This document shows, piece by piece, positions 10,005 through 19,614 of a DNA stretch of 24,113 nucleotides; position 1 is the stretch's first letter; the number at the start of each line of letters is the position of its first letter. The position numbers and the translations under genes are program-made. The stretch comes from Haplomitrium mnioides (lineage: Eukaryota; Marchantiophyta; Haplomitriopsida; Calobryales): NCBI GenBank assembly GCA_049999725.1, contig JBNGIS010020584.1:1-24113 (forward strand), read 5' to 3'. The notes below the pieces were generated by a model. The model searched no databases. It had not been told where the DNA came from and was given only the letters and a program-made list of their open reading frames with translations.

Positions 10005-11905
10005 TCCACCAAAAGAAAGAACTAAATGTGTGATATAGCGCAGAATGTATTTCTTTTATCTAATATTGATCGTTTTGGAGATTGGTTGAGTGATGCACTA
10101 TTCATTTTTTAACTTTGAACTTCAAAGTAGCTATTGGAAATTTTCTATCAAGCTAAGTGATGTATTAAAGACAACATTTCGCACAATATTTGGGTATTTC
10201 GAGTGGAAAATTCATACATGTGGCCTCACTAATGCCCCCAACCATATTCATTGATCAAATGCATCAAGGTTTTCATAGGTTATTAGATAAGTATGTCTTG
10301 CTATTCCTTAATGATGTTATCAGTTTTAGTAAAATTGAAGTGGCGCATCTTGTTCATCTCAAAGAAATATTTCAAAGGTTGTATGATTGGAATATTTACT
10401 ACAAGAGATCCAAGTGTGAATCTTGAAAGCAAGAGGTTAATTATATAGGGTACAAGGTGTCTTCAAATGGTATTAAAAAGAAGGAAGAGAAAATTAAGGC
10501 TATGGTAGAGTGGCTAGCACCAAAGGAGTTAAAAGACAGAAGAGCCTTGAATGGATTGGCAAGCTTATATTGACAATTAATCAATTATTGTGCATACATT
10601 GCTCACCACTCATATATTTTTTAGACAAAGAGGTCAAGTTTCAATAGACCACCAAAGAGCAAATGACATTTCAACAACTAAAATATGTGATCTTGTCTAG
10701 TCATATCTTGCAACCATATGATCCAAATGTGCATTGCATAGTTGATTTTGATGCTTCTACTTTTGCTATTGAAGTAGTTTGACAACAAGAGTTTGAAGAC
10801 TAACTTCATCAAATTGCCTTCATATTGTGTCGATTAAATGCAACCAAGAAAATTGTTCTACAAGGGATCAAGAAGGACTCCCAGTAGTATATGCTACCAA
10901 AGTATGGAGATACTAACTTTTGGATAATTTATACTTATGTACATTCATCACAATCCATTGTTGCAATTAATTCACTTGAAAAATATAACAAGTCGTTATT
11001 ATCAATGGGAGGATCAACTATGGATCTTTGATGTCAAGTTGGAGTATAAGCTAAGAAGGTTTCACACCATTTTGGATCCATTGTCATGAAGGTCGTCTCA
11101 TAGTTTTAATATACAAGAGGAAGCAAATGTGAGCATACTACATATTCATGAAGCAACGAGTAGAAGTTATTTGCAAAAGCTACAAGAAGATGCCTTCTCT
11201 AGTCTTGTTCAAACATGATTGGTGGCTAAAGATAGTGAACATCATGTCTTTTCTTATCGGGATGGTATTCTATATCAATGTTATCAACTATATGTTCCAA
11301 AAATTGATGCACTTGAAATGGCTTGTTGGTAAGAAGCACGTGACATTCCAATCTCAATACATCTTGGAGTAGAAAAAAACTAGAGAGTCGCTTCAATGCA
11401 CTTGGTGGTACCCAATCTTGGCTTAAGATGTTTGTGGCTTTGTTCATTCTTTTGAAAGTTTTGAGCGAACTAATCTTTCATATCAAAAGCCATTTTGATT
11501 TCTTAAACCACTTAAAATTCCTACTACTCGATGGGAACATGTATTTTTGGATCTTGTCAATTCACCTCCAACTACAGCTTATAGGTTTATTGCAATTGTG
11601 GTGTTTCTAGACAAGCTTAAACAAACAAATTCATTTCACATAAACTGCGTATACACTAAATGCTCTACAATCGACAAAAACTTACTTTGATACTATCTTT
11701 CACCATAAGAGAATCCCCAATGCGTTAATATTTGAGAGTGATTTACATTTCACTTGAAAGATTTTGAATGAGTTGCTCAAACTTTGGGAACCAAATTATC
11801 TATGTTTACTACTTCTCATACCCAAACAAATGGGCAAAAAAAAAACACGCTATTCGCACTTTGGAGGATAAGCTTCACGTTTTCATCAACATTCATCATA
11901 TAAAT
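10005..11905 (+). pseudogene. pol: Second Ty3 pol fragment (RT, RNase H, integrase), heavily decayed
   Basis: Pieces of a Ty3 pol follow in the right order but in changing frames with many stops. RT: DRFGDWLSDA (about 10068), FELQSSYWKFSIKL (10114), a TNAP remnant at about 10228, LLDKYVLLFLNDVISFSK (from 10280; the active-site Asp pair is now Asn-Asp, Asn codon 10310-10312) and YIGYKVSSNGIKKKEEKI (10440). RNase H: VDFDASTFAIEVV (about 10742) and CSTRDQEGLPVVYAT (about 10853). Integrase: YRDGILYQCYQLYVPKIDAL (about 11258), a core trace near 11530-11640 (WEHVFLDLVNSPPTTAY), TTSHTQTNGQ (about 11808) and RTLEDKLHVF at about 11860. No open piece exceeds 78 codons. No gag, LTR or chromodomain is seen. 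It begins immediately after the end of element A, which suggests that A interrupts it. Confidence 0.82.
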
Positions 11906-13032
11906 TAAGATAATTTTTGTGCATTAATTACTTAGAACTTTGTTATTGTTGTAATCTAGTCTTACCCTAGTTTCCTAGTTAGCTAGTCTCTTAGCATTAC
12001 CTTTATTTAGATCTACCCCTTTGTATCTTCTATAATAAAACAATAATAAGATACATGTGTGAGGAGGTTGGAGAAGAAAGCATTGTAGCAAACATTTTAT
12101 AATATGTTATCTATACATGAAGTCTCTAAAAGAAATTAATTTTCCATAAAAAATGTTCAAATCTATATCATAGTTCAATATATAATATTTTTATATTTTT
12201 ATAGAAGAGAAAGAATAATGAACGATGGAAATTTCGGCCTAAAAGGTGACATTTTTGTGACGGATAATTTAACACAAACTTTTTGCATATATATTGAAAG
12301 ATTTATGTATATAACGAATTGAGTTATTTATGTGGAGAAATTTTGTTTCATTTTATTATAGTTTCAAAAATCGAAGACATCAAAATAAAATCTAAACTAT
12401 ATCTTGAGTTTCTCTAAAAAACTAGCTATCTAATTTTCTATTATAATATTTCTAATCATCTAATTCAGTTTCTAAATTTTTTTAATTTTTCATCTCTAAA
12501 CTTGTTTGTGTTAATCCATTTCATGAATGCAACCAAACCAAACTAAATTTAACTCTAGAAATTTTGTCCTTCTAATCAACAAATTTATTTATGTTTTTTT
12601 TTTCCTTCTAGTGAGATTATTCAATCTATTTGCTTAAAACCTTTCTCTAGTGAGACATTCATTTCTGTTTTACCACTTTCAAGATTATTGAAACACACAT
12701 AAATTAACTAGGCATTGAAGCTAAATAGAGGAGGTTTCTTCATACATTACAAGTAACAGAATATACAAACTCTAGAATATAACAACAAGATCATTATTGT
12801 GTTTTTTGTCATCAATAGTTGTCAGGTTTACACAACGTGATTATGTTGTATAACCTCGTTCTACAACTTGCTTCTATTATCTTCATCCACTACGGTTCTT
12901 CCAACAGAAGCCACACGTGTTTTTATGTTAAACAATATTAGTAATTCTAACCATTCTCCCACTCATCCAATATCAAACAGTCTAATCTACCTACAACAGA
13001 AACTACCTTGAACATTTGACATTCTATACAAA
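11906..13032. other. AT-rich non-coding DNA with the LTR-like block and the C1 leader
   Basis: There is no frame with recognisable protein text. From about 11930 the sequence looks like a copia LTR end and holds the 64-bp block at 11991-12054. From about 12060 to 12700 it is strongly AT-rich with poly-T and poly-A runs. Between 12600 and 12660 a short direct repeat (CTAGTGAGA) occurs twice. From about 12780 it is presumably the leader of copia element C1. I found no TGGTATCAGAGC-type primer-binding site, so the 5' LTR of C1 is absent, truncated or too diverged to place. Confidence 0.5.
11991..12054 (+). repeat. 64-bp LTR-like block, copy 1
   Basis: It is identical to 18906-18969 at 61 of 64 positions. 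It holds TTTAGATCTACCCCTTTG, a poly(A)-signal-like AATAAAA, and the perfect inverted pair GTATCTT / AAGATAC with an 18-nt loop. I infer it is the transcript-end (R) part of a copia-type LTR. The flanks of the two copies do not resemble each other. Confidence 0.75.
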
Positions 13033-13992
13033 ATGAACACTATAGAGAAGCTCAAGTTCAAGGAGTTGGCAACAGATGGATCTAATTACCTTTCATGGAG
13101 CCTTGATGTGGAGGCTCACATTGTTGCTAAAGGCCTTGAAGACACCATTCTTACAAATGAAGGTCCTAGCCTATAGGACAAAGCCAAGGCACTAGTTTTC
13201 ATGAAGCATCATGAGGTAGATTCTCTCAAAACATAGTATCTCAACGAATATAATCCCATAAGATTATGGGATGAGCTAAAAACAAGATATGATCACATGA
13301 AAATTATATCTTTACTTAATGCTCATCACGATTGGATCAATTTGCAAGTTTAGAATTACCGAATAGTAGCAAAATATAACAGTAACCTATTTTGCATAGT
13401 ATCCCAACTTGTTGTGTGCAGATCTCCAGTAGATGATCTTGAGCAAATAAAAAAAACCATAGCTACATTTCATGCCACCAATTTGGTGTTAGCACCACAG
13501 TATAGAAACATGAATTTCACTCAATGGTCACAGGTGATTGCTCACATCAGATTTTACTTTTAGAAAATTCCAAATTGAGATAATCTAAAACCCTGCCAAT
13601 GCCAACACCACCTACCATGCCAACAACAAACAATATCAATTCAAATTGAAGAAATGTCAAGGGGAGAGTAATATACAAAGTAAGAGGTGGACATTTTTTG
13701 GGCAGAGGAAGAAACTCATCCTTTAGAGGGAGAAATGTAGGCCGAATGCAAAGCAACAATAGATGGAAGAATAGAAATACTTACCAGGGAAGACATTGAG
13801 GAAGAAATACCTCTAGAACTCCATTCAATAGGAATGTGAGATCCCTCAAATGTCATCAATGTGGAACATTAGGACATCCCAGAAGAGAATGTCGAGTACC
13901 CGCACATTTGGTGAGACTATACACAAGTCAAGTAAACAATATTATGACAGAAACACAAGGAAATTTCTTGGAAATAAAGCAAGATCATATAG
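13033..13992 (+). pseudogene. gag: gag of Ty1/copia element C1 (UBN2-type, with an intact CCHC knuckle)
   Basis: From ATG 13033, frame 1 reads KLKFKELATDGSNYLSWSLD, VEAHIVAKGLEDTI, DKAKALVFMKHH, RLWDELKTRYDH, TIATFHATNLVL and QYRNMNFTQWSQVIAH. This is the gag (UBN2) family of plant copia elements, which forms the particle. In-frame TAG stops fall at about 13174, 13234, 13351 and 13561. The arginine/glycine-rich tail is in another frame. The nucleocapsid knuckle C-x2-C-x4-H-x4-C at 13851-13892 (CHQCGTLGHPRREC) is intact but in frame 0, so a frameshift separates it from the N-terminal half. The start is well supported because the conserved N-terminus follows it at once. Confidence 0.88.
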
Positions 13993-14456
13993 AGTATTTA
14001 AGTGTAACAATCTTACCAAAGTCTCATGTTGTTGGGTATGTAAATGAATTGCTTCCTACAGATGAACCAGTAACGTGCATCATAGATAGTGGCACGTCAC
14101 ACTCCATCTTAAGAAGTAGGAAATACTTTTCATCTACTACACCATACAATAGAACTATAGCTACTATTATAGGCCAAAAATAGACACACAAAGGCCATGG
14201 ACCAGCCACTGTTATACTTCCCAAAGGCACAATTATCCATATTGCTGATGCCATATATGCACCTACAGCCACACGCAACTTGAGTAGCTTCCAAGATATT
14301 CGAGAAAATCAATTACACATAAATACTGATAAACAACAACAAAGAGAATTCCTTAACATTACTCAAAGAGGCTCACATGGTACACATATTAGAGAAACAC
14401 TACTTGCACAACCACATGGTTTGTATGTGACACAAATACACACATAATTAGCTGAT
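13993..14456 (+). pseudogene. pol: Protease of copia element C1
   Basis: Frame 0 continues from the zinc knuckle without a break to VTCIIDSGTSHSIL, the aspartic protease active site (D-S-G-T), at about 14072-14113. After a TAG at 14181 it continues with GHGPATVILPKGTI, IADAIYAPTATRNLSSFQDI and LAQPHGLYVTQI. This is the usual copia protease fold up to the pre-integrase region. It would process the polyprotein. One stop and a TAA near 14446 break it, but the catalytic motif itself is unchanged. Confidence 0.85.
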
Positions 14457-14560
14457 AAAATTGTCACAAGCATTACAACATTGTGGCAAAATAGACTAGG
14501 ACANNNNNNNNNNAAAATTGTCACAAGCATTACAACATTGTGGCAAAATAGACTAGGACA
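14457..14560. repeat. Exact 47-bp direct duplication around a 10-N gap
   Basis: 14457-14503 and 14514-14560 are the same 47 bases (AAAATTGTCACAAG...GACTAGGACA), separated only by N at 14504-14513. The text encodes the LWQNRLGH pre-integrase motif, which should occur once. It looks like two contig ends that overlap but were not merged. Confidence 0.93.
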
Positions 14561-15420
14561 CTGAAAAACCACTACGTATAGAAGAATCCTTCAAAACACA
14601 AGTGGCGTACCACCAGCTGCACATACAGAGGTCATGAAAGGACCATGTGTAGCTTTCTCACAAGGCAAATTTTCTACACATCCATCCATATCAAAAATGA
14701 TCTATACCATTCCCACATTCTTGGAGCAATTAAATGTCGATGTTTGTAGTCCCATTAAACCATCTAATGGGCCATTTAGATTTTTTCTAGCTATAATAGA
14801 CTCATCCACTAAATGGTCATTGGTCTCCTTATTGTCAACCAGAAACTTGGTCTTTGGACACCTTCTAGCGAATATCCTTAAATTGAGAGTAGAGCTTTGA
14901 GAATATCCAATTAAAATGTTACGCGTTGATGGGGTAGGAGAATTCACTTCCAAAACTTTTAATGTTTTTGTCTCATATGAGGCATAGAAGCCCAATACCG
15001 AGTGCCCTATGTACACTTTCAGAATGGTATAGCAGAGTCTATTACAAAAAGACTGCACCCCATTGCTCGCCCAATGTTAATGCATTCACGACTCCCAGCT
15101 ACTGTATGGGGTCATGCGATACTCCACGCAGCTGCACTCTTAAAATATAGACCTTCTGCTTTCAATTCATTTTCCCCTCATCACCTAGCATTTGATTTAC
15201 TTATAGATATCTCACATTTTTGAACCTTTGGATGCCAAGTCCTAGTTCTGATTTTGGGTACTAAACATACAAAAATGGGCCCTCAAAGGCAGAAAGGGAT
15301 ATACATTGGTTTTGAATCTCCATCCATAATCCGATTCTTAGAACCGACTACTAGGGATGTATACAGAGCAAGATTCCAAGACTACCATTTCTTTGAAGAT
15401 ATATATTTACCTTCGGGACA
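14514..15420 (+). pseudogene. pol: Integrase of copia element C1
   Basis: It starts with the pre-integrase motif LWQNRLGH and CVAFSQGKF, where the second Cys of the finger is Phe. The core triad is still encoded: Asp in NVDVCSP (14739-14741), Asp in RVDGVGEF (14928-14930) and Glu in VHFQNGIAESI (15035-15037). The Glu is in frame 2, whereas both Asp codons are in frame 0. IARPMLMHSRLPATVWGHAI and LKYRPSAFNSFSPHHLAF follow, then traces of the copia integrase C-terminus (MGPQ, GFESPSII-like, ARFQDYHFFED) up to about 15420. Stops at 14898, about 14986 and 15221 and at least two frameshifts inactivate it. Confidence 0.88.
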
Positions 15421-15984
15421 TGAATAGAGTTCAAAGGCTGTCCATAATCTTCAACTGATCTGGAAAACAAAGGATACATTTTTGAATGATCCTCGCACCC
15501 GACAAATAGAGGTCAAGGTCCAACGTATCTTGCATCTACATTAGACTTTAGAGCAATTACTTGATGCATTCAATGATGCTACAAAGGTATCACGATCACA
15601 TGTTGATGCAATTAATGTCCCTACAAGGGTACAACCTTCTAAAAGCATGGCCAGAGATACCATGCCAAAAACTAAGAGAGGTTGCCCTCCCGGATCTAAA
15701 GATACCTGTCTTAGACAGAGACAAAATCCGATACATATTCAGGAACCCACTCCTGTTCATACACCTATTGAACTTGTCATACCTCATTCCCAAGACAATG
15801 AGGAAATTTCAATTTAATATATGCATACAAGGAAGGTGTGGTCAAGAGAAAATACTACCATAGATGATCATTTCACTTTTTAATATCACAACAAATTACC
15901 AGTGATAGCTCTAATCCACGTTCAATGCAAGAAGCACAAAAGAGAACACATTGGCCAAAATGAGAGGAGGTCATTAATTCTGAA
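15421..15984 (+). pseudogene. Integrase-RT linker of copia element C1
   Basis: This weakly conserved stretch matches the position of the variable linker in copia pol. Short hydrophilic open frames (15561-15863 is the longest) have no recognisable domain. By comparison with element C2, which has KVTRSHI...PARI and RKRGRPLG at this point, most of the motif text has decayed here. Confidence 0.5.
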
Positions 15985-16341
15985 TTGAATTCGCTTATAA
16001 AGCAACAAGTTTTTGGCCCTATAATATCTGCACCACTAGATACAAATTTTGTTAGATACAAATTTGTCTTTGTGAAGAAACGAAATGCACAAGGCGAAGT
16101 GGTTAGATACAAAGCCAGACTAGTTGCAAAGGGCTATACCCAAATTTATGGTCAAGATTATGACTTGACATACTCGCCGGTGATGGATGCCATAACACAA
16201 AGATGCTTGATTTCTTTTGCATTGATTAATAAGCTAGTTATGCATATGATGGATGTTGTAATTGCATATCTATATGGCATAATGGACACTAAAGTTTATA
16301 TGGCTGTGCCCTCTGAATTACTCAAACGAGTAGAATTTCAT

Positions 16342-16353
16342 ATTCAGGGGGAG
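16342..16353 (+). promoter_or_regulatory. PPT-like tract within the RT gene of C1
   Basis: ATTCAGGGGGAG is identical in 12 bases to the candidate polypurine tract at 18398-18409 and is followed by ten A. The same tract (ATTCAGGGGGA) occurs at the same RT position in C2 (complement of about 20948-20958). It codes for IQGE, so its conservation could be due to the protein. Confidence 0.4.
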
Positions 16354-16690
16354 AAAAAAAAAAGTTGCATTACTTACTAGAATTCAGAAAATAACAGATC
16401 TGAGCAAAGGATGACCTTTAGTCCCACATGCTAAGAGCATGATAAGCCATATCCATCTGCCTTTAGCCAATGGTGTCTCTCAGCCTTTAGCTGACATGAC
16501 TATTCAGTCTTTTGCTCATATGAATACACAGCCTTTAGCTGATGGATACTCTAGTGGGACTCTTTTTTAGCACTAGAAAGAGCACCAAAAACAGCCCCGA
16601 CCTATACTCCTGCATTTACAGAGTGTGCTCAGCCTTTAGTTGATGCAATTCCCAGTGGACCTCCTATTGAGCACCGGAAGAGGTCACACA
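16354..16690 (+). repeat. Repeat-rich spacer inside the RT of C1
   Basis: It lies between the conserved VPSELL...HIQGE block and GLKESGRIWY. Four 24-bp (8-codon) units start at 16457, 16481, 16505 and 16529, and read as PLANGVS, QPLADMTI, QSFAHMNT and QPLADGYS. A fifth, QPLVDAIPSG, starts at 16630. The units are in frame 2 and the fifth in frame 1. From 16570 frame 1 stays open into the RT palm. C2 carries a related spacer at the same place. Confidence 0.8.
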
Positions 16691-17853
16691 TAGAAAATGT
16701 GTTACAAGTCATCAAGGACATTGAAAGACATGTGCGTAAGAAAGTCGATGGCTTAAAAGAGAGTGGTAGAATCTGGTATAAGAGATTCAAGGCTGAGATG
16801 CTCGCCTTAAACTTTATTAATGAAGATATTGCCCCATGTCTATTCCTCATAAAAGAGGACCAGGAATTTCTTACCTTGTCTTTATATGTGGATGATATAA
16901 CTATTCTCGGAACTCCATCCTTGATTACAAAAACAATATCCACACTGAAAACAGTTTTCGATATGAAAGATATTGGTCAGCCAAGTTATTGTCTTGGCAT
17001 ACAATATGAGTACCTACCCAATGGCATATTGATTCATTCGTCAACCTATACGAAGAAAATTCTACAACAAATTCATATGCACAACTCACACCCAGTGAGT
17101 ACTCCTATGGATTTGCAAACTCTTGATATATCAAAGGACATGTTTACAAAACGAAGAGACAATGAAAAACCTTAGGATCTGAAAAACCCTATCTAACAAG
17201 CAATCGGAGCACTATTATATTTGGCCAACTAGACCAGGCAAGATATTAGCTTCGCAATAAGCCTTCTAACAAGGCATAGCTCTCAACCAACCATTCGACA
17301 TTGGAACAGTGTGATGCGAGTTTTCAGATACCTATAAGGAACTATTGATATGGGTTTGTATTTTCCTAAAGATCTGAGTACCACCATTATTGGATATGCA
17401 GACGTAGGATATTTGTTTAATCTTGCAAATGCTAAATCCCAAACGGGATATGTGTTTCTACAAGGCACCACAGCTTTTTCTTCGAAAAACATTAAACAAT
17501 CCATGACAGCTATGTCCTCAAATCACGCAGAAATAATTGCTTTATATGAAGCCACCAGAGAGTGTGTATGGCTCAGAAATATGATTGAGCATATTCACAG
17601 GCATACAGGTTTACCAATCCCTACAAAACCTACAACTATATATGAGGATAACAAACCCTGTGTGGATCAAATTGCACAGGGCTTTATCAAAGGAGATAGA
17701 ATCAAACATATCACTCCGAAATTGTTCTACACCCATAAGCAACATGGGGAAAAGATCAAAGTTGAATGGATCCCTACAACTCAGAACAGAGCAGATCTGT
17801 TCACTAAATCTTTGCCACCATCACTACACACAGAACATATCTTAGGCATTTGA

Positions 17854-18397
17854 TTGAAGAAGTTATCTACACTACTCAAACAAGAACCAAAAGATCATGA
17901 ATAACATCTCTAACAAAGATTACTTATCTTCTTTACAGTACACTATTGATGAACTACAACACTCTGTCTTCCAGCATCAACACTTGGTATTCTACATCAG
18001 TCCAATGTGCATCCAAGACAAGAAGAAGCTCAATATCAGCTGCACCAATGTATTTCTAGTTCTCAAGATGCAGTTCATATGCAGATACCAGCTCATATTT
18101 CACATATACAACAAGAGGTTCCTTTTTCACTACAGATAAGAAACTTATCTATATTTTTGCAGCAGATCGACATTATTGCTGCATATTTTGAAGATCATCA
18201 GTCTTTTTTTAATGATTCTGATCATCTCTTCAGCTTGTAGCACCGCTTTTGAGCTCAATTCAGACATATATCTCCTTTGAATAAGTTCTTTTATCACTTG
18301 CATACAGAGACATTTGAAGATTGAGTAGTGTAATAGAAGACCTATTCGATTATCATCAACACATTCAATAGAGAAAACAGCTCCTCGCATACCAGCA
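17854..18397 (+). other. 3' untranslated region of C1
   Basis: Short open frames run through it (for example 17897-18139), but none resembles a retrotransposon or host protein and no codon pattern stands out. It lies between the RNase H stop and a polypurine tract. Confidence 0.5.
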
Positions 18398-18409
18398 ATT
18401 CAGGGGGAG
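18398..18409 (+). promoter_or_regulatory. Polypurine-tract-like ATTCAGGGGGAG of C1
   Basis: A purine run with flanking ATTC lies 545 bp after the pol stop. No TG follows it directly, so either the LTR starts some bases later or this is only the 3'-UTR motif common in plant copia elements. The true LTR start could lie as far as about 18840. Confidence 0.45.
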
Positions 18410-18429
18410 CCCATATGCAGACTATGTTC

Positions 18430-18720
18430 ATCCGCCACTGCTGCAACATTCGACAACATCCCTGCAAACGATTCAACACCTTTCCATATTTGCAGATTTT
18501 TTGCAACATTCTTTCGACCAATGCCATCGCTGCAACATTCAAAGAGCCCGTTCAATTTGCAGCATGCTTTCAACAAACTCCATCGCTGCACCATTCAAAG
18601 ATTTGTAACATTCATATGCCATCGACGAATAAGGATGGATTCAAGCTCTTCACATTGCAGATTTCTGCAGCAATCGAAAATCACCATCGATGTTTTTCTC
18701 TTCTTCGACTGAAATCCTCT
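18430..18720 (+). repeat. Degenerate GCTGCAACATTC repeats in the C1 3' region
   Basis: Variants of CATCGCTGCAACATTCAAAG occur at 18436, 18501 (partial), 18525 and 18581. Spacing is irregular (89 bp, then 56 bp between the clearest copies). The stretch is otherwise non-coding. The open frames at 18415-18726 show no homology I recognise. Confidence 0.55.
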
Positions 18721-18972
18721 TCATGACAGCAGCCGTGAGCCCCTGTCATATACAACCCCTCCTATATGTATGGGTTGTGGAGCTCTTTCCCTTGGAGATC
18801 AAAGAAGGGTTTTGATGAGACCAAACCCAAAATGGACGGGGAAAATACTAGGGATAGCACTCGCTCTACGTTGTGGTCAAATTTTTTTCCCATACATAGA
18901 CCAAGTTAGCATTACCTCTATTTAGATCTACCCCTTTGTATCTTCTATAATATAATAATAATAAGATACTAT
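18721..18972 (+). repeat. C1 3' end: conserved 3'-UTR motif and LTR-like end
   Basis: At 18751-18778 a 7-bp inverted pair (ACAACCC / GGGTTGT) surrounds a TATATG core. At 18783-18822, CTCTTTCCC...GGGTTTTGATGAGA matches the 3'-UTR motif of C2 (complement of 19346-19388). The second copy of the 64-bp block is at 18906-18969. I infer this is the 3' UTR and part of the 3' LTR of C1, but no clean TG...CA boundary can be set. Confidence 0.5.
18906..18969 (+). repeat. 64-bp LTR-like block, copy 2
   Basis: It matches 11991-12054 with three substitutions and keeps the GTATCTT / AAGATAC stem. The DNA on either side of the two copies is unrelated by eye. Confidence 0.75.
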
Positions 18973-19230
18973 TGAGAAAACATGTAATAGTCATCCAATA
19001 TAATGACCCAATAGCTCATGGTGTGTGTGATGAAATCTTCTCTCTTCTCTTCTCACCTCTCAATCTCATATATCATAATCATCTTAATCAATAATACAAT
19101 GATGTTTAATTAACCTCCTGCCTAGGATTATGATTAACCTAATCTAGTTACTAATGATAGATTAGTAACATAATCATAGATTAATTACATCATGTAATCT
19201 TAGTACTATGTTACTCTATGAACCCTAACA
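18973..19230 (-). repeat. Probable 3' LTR of copia element C2
   Basis: On the minus strand the sequence starts TGTTAGGGTTCATAG directly after the purine tract CCAAGGGGGAG, as a 3' LTR should. The far end is uncertain: minus-strand CA ends are possible at 18973 (TTTTCTCA) or 18983 (CTATTACA), giving about 250-260 bp. The 5' LTR is not in the window, so neither boundary nor duplication can be checked. Confidence 0.6.
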
Positions 19231-19241
19231 CTCCCCCTTGG
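19231..19241 (-). promoter_or_regulatory. Polypurine tract of C2
   Basis: Minus strand CCAAGGGGGAG abuts TGTTAGGG of the LTR without a gap. This is the standard plant copia arrangement and fixes the 3' boundary of the element. Confidence 0.8.
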
Positions 19242-19614
19242 TTATAACATGGGGAATGTTATAAACAATCGTAACATAGATATAAAGATGATCATAAGAA
19301 AAAATTACTCCAACAATAAAATCCATATAAAGAGACAATGATGTTGCCTCATCAAAACCCTCCCATACTCCTTCGAGGGAAAGAGTACAACCATTACTAT
19401 TCATGGAATATAGAACAAGAAATATAAAGTATCTCGATAGAAAAAGATAAATAATATAGCTATATGCCAAAAAAAACATAAAATCATATAATCATGAGAC
19501 AAAAGATGAAAAGAGGATAAAGATCAAATGGAAAAATATAATTAGCCGCCATAATAGAATATATGACTGTCGAAGAAATGAAAATATAAAGAAGATCAAA
19601 TATGTCAATGAAGA
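19242..19614 (-). other. 3' untranslated region of C2
   Basis: It lies between the RNase H end and the polypurine tract. It holds the motif GTACTCTTTCCC...AGGGTTTTGATGAGG (complement of 19346-19388), shared with C1 and, from memory, common near the 3' end of plant copia elements. No gene is visible, and the minus open frame 19225-19479 has no recognisable content. Confidence 0.6.

Larger units (their letters stand above)
15985..17853 (+). pseudogene. pol: Reverse transcriptase and RNase H of copia element C1
   Basis: Frame 1 holds almost all of it. The RVT_2-type RT begins with SLIKQQVFGPI, YKFVFVKKRNAQGEVVRYKA, RLVAKGYTQ, DLTYSPVMDA, MMDVVIAYLYG and VYMAVPSELL. A spacer of about 380 bp follows (16354-16735), then DGLKESGRIWYKRF and the catalytic LYVDDITILG (Asp codons 16891-16896, intact). 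KDIGQPSYCLGIQ, IHSSTYTKKIL and STPMD come next. RNase H has YADVGYLFN, AKSQTGYVFLQG, SNHAEIIALYEATRE, YEDNKPC, and RADLFTKSLPPSLH before TGA at 17851. All expected acidic residues are present. Stops at 16378, 17173, 17197, about 17230 and 17335 break the frame. It is the best-preserved pol domain in the window. Confidence 0.92.

Noticed and set aside
12600-12660. Repeated CTAGTGAGA as a possible target-site duplication
   Set aside because: The copies are only about 37 bp apart with no element between them, so this is a chance or slippage repeat in AT-rich DNA.
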